DNA of 64,000 nucleotides from Cotesia glomerata. Its lineage: Eukaryota > Arthropoda > Insecta > Hymenoptera > Braconidae. Within the stretch, counting starts at the first letter, position 1. Every line of letters begins with the position of its first letter. The notes beneath the pieces are model-generated. The model was not told where the DNA came from. It made no database searches and saw only the letters and a program-made list of their open reading frames with translations. A program made the position numbers and the translations under genes. Shown piece after piece: positions 46,335 to 55,740 of this stretch. Where the stretch lies: NCBI RefSeq assembly GCF_020080835.1, contig NC_058162.1:1984001-2048000 (forward strand). Reading direction: 5' to 3'.

Positions 46335-48480
46335 TTTTTAATTTATTTATTTTTTTTAAATTTTTGCACTTAATTAGCAAATTATTTGTTTTTGCGCTTG
46401 TTTATACTGTTTATTAAACACGATCGTCGTTTTTTATTTTATGACGCGAAGTTTATAATTAATCGGCAAATTCACGCGCATAAAAACAAAAATACAGTCA
46501 GTAAAAATTATTTATTTAAAAATAAATAAATAAAAATAATTTAAAACAATTAAGAACTTTAACAAAAATTGTGCTAAAATTAAAACATAAAAAATTTTTT
46601 AAACAATTAAATTATAGCAAAAATTTATTTAAAAAATTCTAAGCTCTAAAAAATTACAAATACAATTTTTAAAAAATAATTTTCTAAGTCTAATTTTTAT
46701 AACAAATAAATTATGGCAAAAAAATTGACTTGTAGAAATATTAAAAAATAAAACATGCAATTTTTTAAAAATAATTTTTTGGAACAAATTTGTGTGTTAA
46801 AAAAAAATCAAAAAATTATTTAATTTTTAAAACTGATTTTTTTTACTTCTTAATCGATGCGTTAATAAACTGTAACTAAGAAATTATGTAGCATGTACCC
46901 AGTTATATAAAGTGTGCGATAAAGTAATAAAATTATGACTTTATTGTGTATGAAACAAGATTTCATTCATATATAAGATTTATAATTGACCTTGTCACTT
47001 GCAATTAGCTTTAAACGCTAAAACAATGACATTTATTTTTTTAGAAGTGTTTGGGTCAGTTTATTCTAATTAAATTATTACTAATAAAAATAACCATAAA
47101 TTATTTTATATAGCTTATAGATTATTCTTAATAATTTATATACTAAAATTATTTTTATGATCAATTTATAATATGCTAATTTTTATTCTATGAATTTTTT
47201 ATCAACAGTAATTTATAAATTTTTTTTAATAAAAAGTTTCATTGTGAGATAGTAAAAGAAAATGAATATTTTTTCTCCGAAGCAATAAAAAGATCATAAA
47301 ACTGAGAGTTATTTTGTCCAGCGGCTGAACTAAAAAATTCTTTTTAAAGTATTCATTTAATTATCATAGTAACAAACAGATCTTTTTATTCCAAGAATGT
47401 CATGATTGGATTTTTTCCCTCGCTTCAGACACTTAATTTGCAATTGCGTTGGGTGAAACGTTAAAAGTCGGTTCTTTGGTATAGAAAATTTAATTTAATC
47501 GGGATAATCATCGAGTGTGCTTCAAATTTCAATCGTAAAATACAATTAAAAATTCATTTGTAAAGAATTTGATCGAACTATTAATTAATTAAAGTTAGAA
47601 AAGAGTCAAGCAGAGAAAAATCTAGCTTTTATTCTATTGATTTTTCAAGGTGAAAAAAATTTATCTTTGTATCACGTTTCGATGCTGTAAGCTTGATATC
47701 TCATCAATTTCTTTTTTTATTACAAGTTTTTTCTTACAAAGAACTCGTAAGGGCTATTGTAAGCTTGGAAATTTGCACAAAGAATTTTACATCAGTAATC
47801 GCACTGAGAGAGTTATTTACGCGTCGCTCTTTGTAATAAGACATGTATGCTAAATTCTTTAGAGTGAATAACAACCAACGACTCTGAAAATAAATTTATT
47901 GCTGACAAAATTTTTTATAAAATGACATTAAAGTTAGCAGTCACTTGACAATTTTTTAATTTTTTTTTATCAAACAAATTTGTTCCAAAAAATTATTAAA
48001 AAAAAATTGCATTTTTATTTTTTTTAATATTTCTACAAGTCAATTTTTTTTTTCCCATAATTTATTTGTTATAAAAATTATTAAATATTGGCTCAATTAA
48101 TTTTTATTGTATAAAATACTCTAAACTTCCTTATAAATGATAAAGAAGAATAATTAACAAAATTTTATTGTTTTAATTCGTATAATTTTACAATAGATTG
48201 ACGAGTTTAAAACTTCCACTACTTGCAGATCAACGTTTAGTCAGCCGAAGTAATAACTGCATAAATATCTATTTAATTATACAATTATTTATTAGTAGTT
48301 TATTTTATATATAATGTATTTTTATATCCTTTTTATTTTTCAGTTTAATTTTGATAATAAAATAAAATACTATGAATTATACAATTATTTTATTTTAGCA
48401 AAATACTTTTTCACGTTTTAATTTATTAATAAAATTAAAAATGACAAGTACTTGATTGTCTGCAGCTTGTTCGTCTACTT
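46335..48480. other. Gene-free stretch with an inverted AT-rich pair
   Basis: 46,690-46,820 and 47,940-48,085 are inverses of one another (TTGACTTGTAGAAATATTAA and inverse; GGAACAAATTTGT). A third relative starts at 52,530 (TGACATTAAAATTAGCAGTCAC). I see no convincing exon; the 67-codon frame at 47,650 has no domain. Confidence 0.4.
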
Positions 48481-48560
48481 CAAACGGATAGAGTAGTTAA
48501 GTATCAGCGTCTTTACATTACAAATGCGACTCGATCCCCCGCTGAGTTAATGAAGAGGGA
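48481..48560 (+). repeat. Weak tRNA-like segment
   Basis: GGATAGAGTAGTTAAGTATC resembles an A-box arm and CGACTCGATCCCCCGCTGAG a damaged B-box/T-arm at tRNA-like spacing. No cloverleaf closes. Possibly a SINE head. Confidence 0.3.
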
Positions 48561-49119
48561 AAATAAAGGTCTTCTGAATAGACGCCTACTTGTACCCAAT
48601 ACATAGTGTCTCATATTTTTTGACATTTACGATCTGAAGCCAGGTCAGGTATAAAAAATAACACATGTTCCCAAAAAAAGCCGCATCGTTTTTGATGATA
48701 AAAAATTTTTTTTTATTTATTATAGTGCAATAATTGAGGGACATACTTGAGAAATATTTTCACCCTTTTTTTTTTACTGTTCAAGCGTTCTAGAGTAACA
48801 AAAGGGTAAATTGCAGTCCTTGAAATTTGAGATTGTAAAAATCACAAACTTATTCCGGATGATTTATTGAATACTGTTGTGGTTGGGGATGGAAATTCTG
48901 GCTAATTTTCTGTGAGAAGAAAACGAGAGAAGAAAAATTTTTTAAAAACAATACCGCTATATTTTTAAAATTTATTATATAATTTTTTACATAGTAAAAA
49001 ATTTTGCGTTAATACGTCAAAAAATTTTGTGTTAAAAATTTCTTATTGTGGCTGTTATAAAAAATTTTTGCTTCACTGATCATTTTACGTAAATAACGCT
49101 ATTCTTATTGCCGAAGCTC

Positions 49120-49430
49120 AAGACTGTCGAGTATTATATCGTAGGCCCGAGATCTGTGACGTGAGGTCTACCCCCAGCCGGTGACAGGACTCGTCCCTAC
49201 TCGACGGGGGTTGAGAGGACTGCGGGAGAGATTGTTAGTTGTTGTGTCATTCCCACGCCACCCTCCAGGAAGACCTTACGCGCCCTATGAGTCCTAGTCT
49301 AACGTCACTTAGTCATTCCTCATCGTCATCCCTTAATTATATTGTCATTAATTAGCTGTCTCATTTCGTAATCATTGTAGGTTTACTAATATTTGTAGTT
49401 GTATAAATAAATATGAGTGGTATAAATATA
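49120..49430. other. GC-rich island in AT-rich DNA, possible LTR
   Basis: TGTGACGTGAGGTCTACCCC begins ~180 bp of unusually GC-rich sequence which then passes into AT-rich DNA with TATAAATAAATA. This profile is like the solo LTR at 9662, but I could not find paired ends or a target duplication. A half copy of the CACAGTAAAAAATTTTG MITE precedes it at 48,990-49,050. Confidence 0.3.
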
Positions 49431-50207
49431 AAATATATACATGTTATACATATAAATATATACATTATATATTTAAAATTAGAATAAAAAATCAAGGAAT
49501 TTTTTTAAAAATGAATTTTTAAAAAATGTGAATTTTTCATAATTAAAAAATTAATTCACAATTATAAAATTTATAATTTATAATTGTTGATTTTTTTACT
49601 TTTTATTATGGTATAAATTTATAAAAAACAACACTTTTATATTAATTATGTATGAATGATGTTGACCGACTGACTGCAAATTGCAATAGGAGTAAAAGGA
49701 GAAATGCTGCCCGATCTTGTGGTGAAAAATATAACTACTCACGTTAAATCAGCTGTTCTACTGTACGGGTTGCAAGTAACACATTTTACCATCAGTAAAA
49801 TGTATTTATTATCAGTAATGGAATTTTTTTTAATTGAAAAAACTCTTTAATTTTAATAATACAGTAGAACCTCGCTAAGTCGAAAACCTCCTTAACTCGA
49901 AGAAATGTTCCATTCCCTTCCCTCCAAGCCCCAAAACCTCCGTTGCTCGAAATTTTTACCCTCTATAAGTCGAAATAATTAGTGAGTCCCTACAAACTAT
50001 TTCTCTACATATTTTCCCTCCATAACTCGAAAAATTAAATTTTACTTCTGTATCTCGAACACAGTGGTATTTATTTTACAACCTTGACAACTCGATTATT
50101 TGAGATTTTTAATACCTTCAAGAGTATACAGTGAATATAATTACCACGAATTTATGACTCACGTTAATACGTGTTTGCTTATTTGGTCAGGTGATTAATT
50201 TTACTTT

Positions 50208-50393
50208 TTGATTTCATTTCGACACATTAAATCGTACAAATTGAATACTTTACAAATTTTTATAGAGCAAACCAGCAATTCCGCAGAACAAGAATTTTCT
50301 GCTCTTTATACATTGGACAATGCTATAAATAGAGAACAACCGAATAATCTAAAGCAAAAAAAAATTATTGACTTTTTTCATGTTGATTTATAA
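50208..50393 (+). pseudogene. Transposase C-terminal remnant (Tigger/jerky-like)
   Basis: 61 codons ending at TAA 50,391-50,393. The order IFIEQTSNSAEQEFSALYTL, then LDNAI and a terminal KQKKIIDFF, corresponds to the tail of pogo-group transposases, which end in a similar K-x-T-K-I-x-D-F-F. The catalytic DDE core and DNA-binding domain are absent. Confidence 0.5.
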
Positions 50394-50415
50394 TAAACTA
50401 TTTATTATAAACTAT

Positions 50416-50420
<5 letters not shown>

Positions 50421-50472
<52 letters not shown>
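50421..50472. repeat. (TA)n microsatellite, left
   Basis: About 26 TA repeats bordering the LTR-like insert; a second run at 51,577-51,619 borders it on the right, so the insert landed in one TA tract. Confidence 0.9.
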
Positions 50473-50475
<3 letters not shown>

Positions 50476-50993
50476 GGAAAATCATTATTAGGGGCGTTAG
50501 TACAGTCCATTGGATTATTTTATTCAATTATTTATTAATTTAGAATAATTAAAATATACGCTAACTTGTATAAACAATACTACGATTAATTATCCAAATA
50601 TAATTAATATACAAGGTAAAAGCGCTAGGGAATGAGACCGAGAACGAATCCGGGGTCAGCAGGATATATTCGATGTCTTTACTTGATCAATGCTCAACGA
50701 GAACTACTCGTCTCAGTACCCTAAGTACTTCTTCTCTCAAAAAATATTTCGACAGCCCTCATTGTCTGTCGATATCTTTAACTGTATACTTTTTACTTCT
50801 ATCCTGTGACCTCGGCTACGTTTGGTGACCATTGTCACTCCGGACTCAAGCCCATTGCCATAACCATAAAAATTATAATCGGCTTAAGTTATAAATAATT
50901 ATTAAATATTCTATGCTTTACAATTTTGCTTAAAACTAACAGACAAACTAAAATATTGGGAATTTCCCTATCTCTAGGAAAACCCAGCTCGAT

Positions 50994-51025
<32 letters not shown>

Positions 51026-51572
51026 TTGTTATTTAGCCATGGAGTCTAGGCTCCTTGCGGCCATCACAGATACAATTATTTAATACAAAAAGTATATGGT
51101 ATAAATTTATAATCATATATAAAATATAAAAAGTAAAAAGTAAAAAGTAAATAATAATGCACTATCATCATCACATCATTACACATTTATCAATCAATCA
51201 GTTATTCTTTTAAATTCAACAGATAGAAATTAAAGCATGAACTCCGAAATTCCTTAAAAATACATTCATTTGTACAGTCTATTGGTAGTTTATTCCACGC
51301 CCTTATTGCGCTAACAATGAACGACTTATCATATTTAACACTATTACAGTTAGGAAGTACTAATAAGTTTTGTCTATCATCGCCTCTCCGGAATCTAGGT
51401 TCAATTGTAAGTAATTCCCTATGAAATAGAGGCATCTGACGCATTTTAATTGCCTTGTAAATCAAGCAGCAATAAAAGAATTCACGTCTAGTTTTAAGTG
51501 TAAGCCAACCTAAATCACGGTAATACGGAGTAACATGTTCGTATCTGTTTATTTTAAAAATATATTATCTCC

Positions 51573-51576
<4 letters not shown>
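50472..51576. mobile_element. Probable solo LTR (TGTCGG...CCGACA) in a TA tract
   Basis: TGTCGGAAAATC at the left and ATCTCCGACA at the right give TG...CA ends with a 6-bp inverted repeat. The interior includes a GC-richer block (GAACGAATCCGGGGTCAGC). Near its right end it is broken by a LINE fragment (~51,000-51,560). Target duplication cannot be read inside (TA)n. Confidence 0.5.
51000..51560 (-). pseudogene. 5'-truncated LINE, reverse-transcriptase C-terminal region
   Basis: On the minus strand a frame from ~51,545 to 51,202 reads RYEHVTPYYRDLGWLTLK..., then PLFHRELLTIEPRFRRGDD and SFIVSAIRAWNKLPIDC, ending in SSCFNFYLLNLKE. This order (L-GWL, then a basic block, then S-F-x-x-x-x-x-x-x-W-N-x-L-P) is the familiar tail of jockey-type ORF2 proteins. 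The 3' flank runs into (AAAT)n at 51,000-51,030. The catalytic RT part is missing. Confidence 0.65.
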
Positions 51577-51621
<45 letters not shown>

Positions 51622-52399
51622 TCTCTGCAAACTTGAATTTTTATTTATTTTACTCCTCTAACTCAAAATTTATAAAAATGAATCTCAACCTCTTTATGTC
51701 GAATTAAAATCCGCCTAAGTCGAAATCCTCCATAACTCGAAAACTCTATAACTCGAATTTTTTTGCCGCTCCCTTGGAATTCAAGTTATAGAGGTTCTAC
51801 TGTACTAAAGTTAGCCGACATTGTTAATTTTTTGAGTTTTTTTTAAATTATTAAATTAAAACTTAATTGCATTTTTTTAATAAAAAACAATTCTAAAAAT
51901 TTTTAGATATCGACTAACTTAATTTTCATTAATTTTACTCCATAATTTAGTTTTATGTACATAAATATGTTTTTTTTTAATTTATTAGTTTAATAAAATG
52001 AAATAATAATTTTCGTGCATTTAAATTTAAACTAATTTCGCGCTTAATTTTTGATTGGTCTTAACAGCGACCAATAAAAAAATATCAATAAAATTGACGT
52101 AACCTCGCAAAGACAGTCAGATTGTGTCAAGCTAAAAAAATAAATTTGACATAGATAAACAAATCAAAACAAAATAATTAATTTAAATGTTATTAATAAA
52201 TACTAAAATAAGTACCAATGAAGTGAATTATTTTTTATTTTCACGTAAGAACGTAAATGACAAAACAAACTTTAAAATGAGTGCACACAAATTTTGTGGT
52301 GCCTTTTTAAAACTGGCATTTATTTAATATGTTTTTTTTTTATAACTATATGTATATTGTTTACTTTAATACTCAAAAATAGTTGCTATTGATGTAAGC

Positions 52400-55204
52400 A
52401 TGTCAATAACTTGTGGGAGTATAGTACGTCTTTTTCGTCGCAGGATAGTACTTGCTTTAATATTTGGTCTCTCACTGACTTACTGTGCAATATCATTATT
52501 ATCATCTCACGATGTAAGTGCAATTTTTTTATGACATTAAAATTAGCAGTCACTTTACCATTTTTTATTTTTTTTTAACAAACAAATTTGTTTAAAAAAA
52601 AATTTTTAATTTTTAAATGTCAATTTTTTTTTGCCACAATTTTTGTTAAAAAAGTTCTTAAAATTATTAAATATCTACTAAATTAATTTTTATAATTTTT
52701 TTCAAATTTATTTATTGGATTTTTTTTTCATTTTCAGAAAATGGGAGTATCAAAAGTTCAATTTGACGATAATGACAATATGATTGTTGACAATGAAGAT
52801 TTACCACTAGACGATGATCTAGATGATGACACATCAGGTAAAAATATTCCTTGGCCAATTATTGTGGGCAATGATGACGGTATAGTTGATTCTAATAATC
52901 AACAGCTTGTTAACACTAATGAAACTGAAAATGTTACCAAAAACTGCCGTAATTCTGTTCAGGTACTTAATATTTAATAAAAATTAAGTTAGCTGACATT
53001 TAAAAATTTTTAGAATTTTTTTTTATTTAAAAAATTATTACAAAAAAATAAAAACAAAATTTTCATTTGTAAAAAACTGTAAGTGCAATTTTTAAAAAAT
53101 ATTTTTTTGTTCTAATTTAATTATTAAACAAAATCAAAAAATTAAAAATATCGGCTAACTTTAGTATTATTAAAATTCAAATTTTTTATAATTTTATAGC
53201 AATTAAATTGTTAAAAAAAAATTTAATAAAAAAATTCCAAGAGTGAAAATTAAAAAAAATTATTAGTGGAAAATTTTTAAAGCATTTTTTTTTATTTTTA
53301 TTAATTTTTTATTAGAATTTAAAAATTTACAATTGTCAGCTAACTTCAGTAACATTTTTATTAAAAATTTATTTAGATAATAAACTTTATTAATAAAATT
53401 TAAAAAAATTTATTAAACTTGAATTTTAATACATATAAAAAAAATATACTAATAATAATTTTATTCACCAGGGAAAATCATTGATAGTAGATGAGCGAGG
53501 ATTTGTTTGTAAACGTCAAGAGCTTCTATCAACAGGCTGTTGTAAAAATGAACAAGAAAAAATATCAGACAACGGTGATAATTCTTTAGTAAAACGCGAA
53601 AGATACAGCTGTGAAACTTGTAACCCGCAAGGATGCTGCGCTATCTATGAATATTGCGTTTCATGCTGTTTACATCCAGCTAAAGTAAATATATTATTTA
53701 TATTATTAAGAGAATAAGAAAAATTTTGTGTCATAATTAAGAAATGACCTTGTATCTTGTGAAATATTGACATTTTTGAAGATATAAGTTCACTCCGACA
53801 TTACACTCATCGAGACCTTTCATTTGAGTACCCACATCAATATTTCATATATTTATATATATTACATATATGTATATATGAAAAATATATCAAAATGCAT
53901 GTGGGTACTCAAATGAAAGCTCTTGATGAATGTAACATCGGGATGAGCTTATATCTTTAAAAATGTCGATTGTTAAGAAATTACAGTGCAATTTAACAAA
54001 TATCTTGTGAGCTATTGACATTTTTAAAGATATAAGCTCACCCTGACGTTACACTCATCGAGACCTTTCATTTGAGTACCCACATCAATATTTCATATAT
54101 TTATATATATTATATATATATGTATATATGAAAAATATATCAAAATGCATGTGGGTACTCAAGTGAAAGCTCTTGATGAATGTAACATCGGGATGAGCTT
54201 ATATCTTTAAAAATGTCGATTGTTAAGAAATTACAGTGCAATTTAACAAATATCTTGTGAGCTATTGACATTTTTAAAGATATAAGCTCACCCTGACGTT
54301 ACACTCATCGAGACCTTTCATTTGAGTACCCACATCAATATTTCATATATTTATATATATTATATATATATGTATATATGAAAAATATATCAAAATGCAT
54401 GTGGGTACTCAAATGAAAGGTCTTAATGAGTGTAACATCGGAATGAGCTTATATCTTTAAAAACGTCAATATTTAAGAAAGTACAGTGCAATTTAACAAA
54501 AGTCATTATTTAATAAAGCAAAATTTTATTTATTTATAGTTCACAAGTCACGGCAGTCACGCAGTGACTGCAAGGTTGCTAGTTTTTTTATTATATTAAT
54601 TTTAATATAAAAAAGTGATAATTATTTTCCTGATTTTTAATCAATATTACCTGAATATAAAAATATATATTAATAAATTTAAAAATTGTTACAGAGAAGA
54701 TCAAAAAAAGATTATCATGGTGCGTCAGGACGCCACGACATCTCAAAGTCACGTAAAATGGAAGAAGCTGTCAAATTGCGATTACGCAATCTCGACCGTT
54801 TTCAATTATGTCTTGCTGTATGTCGCACGTCAAGTGCCAGCGTAAGGCATGAAAATACATACAAAGATCCAGATTCAAAACATTGCTACATAACGTTATT
54901 ACCAGCGGGCAATAATGTCAATAATCAAAATAATCAACGTAATTCATTACTAATCAATCATAATAATAATAATAACGACGACAAAGGCGTCATTACTTCT
55001 TTTTCTACAGTTTCATTATTTATCCCAAATTCAACTATGTCCTGCGATTATCCTTTTTCATATAATACAGACAATATAAAGTCGACTCTCGATAATTTGA
55101 AACTCAAGGGACCAGAGATAAATTTCAAATTATCAAGAGTTCAAAATAACAAGTGTTTAAGTAACCACGAGGGGGAGGGGCGACTGAACGAAATGAGAAT
55201 TTGA
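52400..55204 (+). CDS. SPRING1: SPRING1 (C12orf49) homologue, SREBP-pathway Golgi regulator, four exons
   Basis: Coding exons 52,400-52,513; 52,738-52,962; 53,472-53,684; 54,695-55,204. All introns are GT-AG and phase 0, giving 353 residues. Residues ~14-36 ([18 protein letters not shown]) are the signal-anchor helix and match the vertebrate RKRWVLALVFGLSLVY-type start. Then come an acidic linker, IPW (75-77), sequons N99 and N103, NCRNSVQ (107-113), [10 protein letters not shown], the Cys-dense block [18 protein letters not shown] / VSCCLHP (exon 3) and [12 protein letters not shown] / HENTYKDP (exon 4). SPRING binds SCAP and site-1 protease in the Golgi and supports SREBP activation in mammals; the role here is inferred. 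Compared with the 205-residue human protein there is an acidic insert in exon 2 and an Asn-rich tail of ~100 residues after HCY. Intron 3 holds a Helitron-like array. The gene converges on PHYH. Confidence 0.9.
52984..53163. mobile_element. MITE (AAGTTAGCTGACATT ends) in SPRING1 intron 2
   Basis: AAGTTAGCTGACATTTAAAA at the left and the inverse TTAAAAATATCGGCTAACTT at the right. Similar end pairs occur at 51,805-51,918 (AAAGTTAGCCGACATT / ATATCGACTAACTT) and at 53,325-53,350. A short AT-rich inverted-repeat family, non-coding. Confidence 0.5.
53729..54582 (+). mobile_element. Helitron-like element with three-unit palindromic array in SPRING1 intron 3
   Basis: The 3' terminus is well preserved: hairpin GCAGTCAC-gca-GTGACTGC (54,553-54,571), 11 bases, CTAG (54,579-54,582), then T. 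The 5' part TCATAATTAAGAAATGACC matches the 5' part of the 8.2-kb copy. The array has three palindromic units (about 53,745-53,965; 53,985-54,215; 54,225-54,465). The last two are nearly identical. It lies wholly inside the 1-kb intron, leaving the splice sites untouched. Confidence 0.75.
53745..54480. repeat. Tandem palindromic satellite, array 2 (3 units)
   Basis: Three ~240-bp inverted-repeat units of the same family as array 1, with arms GATATAAGCTCACCCTGACG, TTACACTCATCGAGACCTTT and TGAGTACCCACATCAATA and loop of ATATATG repeats. The linker AGTGCAATTTAACAAA is shared with the element's 3' subterminal zone. Confidence 0.85.
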
Positions 55205-55740
55205 TCAAAATTCGTCATTTATTATTTCTATATTATTATTTTTAATAATTAAATTCAATAATACAATCATTCACAAATTTTCATTTCAAAAAGAAGTCTG
55301 TAATATTTTTTTGAGTGAGTGACTTTAGTTTATCATTGTCGAAAGAATTTTCGATAGTGGTGAGATCTGCGAAGTAATCATCATTAGAGAATACGAACTT
55401 ACTCATATCTCATTTATGTAAATAATTGACAGGTCTTTACATGTATGTAAACAAATGACAAGTATGTCCATGATAAACGCTTCAAATTATAGAGAGTAGG
55501 GAAGCCCGGATTTCAAATTATCACATGTTGGCGAGCAAGATAATATTCCTTCAACTTAAAATTACCGAAGGGACTAATTATCATTGATTTTATTCAATAT
55601 ATCGAGTATTTTTCAAGGGACCGGAAAAATTTTTCGAATTAATGAGTGTCAAATTATCGAGAGTAGACTGTACATTTTTATTTATTATTTTTATTAATTA
55701 GCAGTAATTTTAATTTTCAGTTTTTCTTTTTTTTTTTTTT
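55205..55740. other. Convergent spacer between SPRING1 and PHYH
   Basis: 537 bp between the two stop codons. For PHYH, a minus-strand AATAAA lies at 55,681-55,686, ~55 bases after its stop. No canonical AATAAA is obvious for SPRING1 in the first 100 bases (only AATAAT/AATACA-like words). Confidence 0.5.

Larger units (their letters stand above)
49862..51801 (+). mobile_element. pogo/Tigger-like transposon remnant, doubly interrupted
   Basis: Ends CAGTAGAACCTCGCTAAG and the inverse of CAGTAGAACCTCTATAAC, with TA on both sides, fit the pogo/Tigger group of Tc1-like elements. Both subterminal zones (49,870-50,100; 51,690-51,790) hold degenerate ~30-bp repeats of TAActcgaaa / TAAGTCGAAA, candidate transposase-binding arrays. 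The frame 50,208-50,393 ends EQTSNSAEQEFSALYTLDNA...KKIIDFF, like the C-terminus of Tigger/jerky-type transposases. The centre was replaced by (TA)n and an LTR insert. Confidence 0.65.

Noticed and set aside
47650..47853. 67-codon frame with several cysteines
   Set aside because: No signal peptide of normal form, no splice context, no partner exon; probably chance.
49120..49300. CpG-island promoter or exon
   Set aside because: GC-rich, but no splice-bounded frame and no downstream gene on either strand that it could serve; more like retroelement LTR, kept only as a tentative entry.
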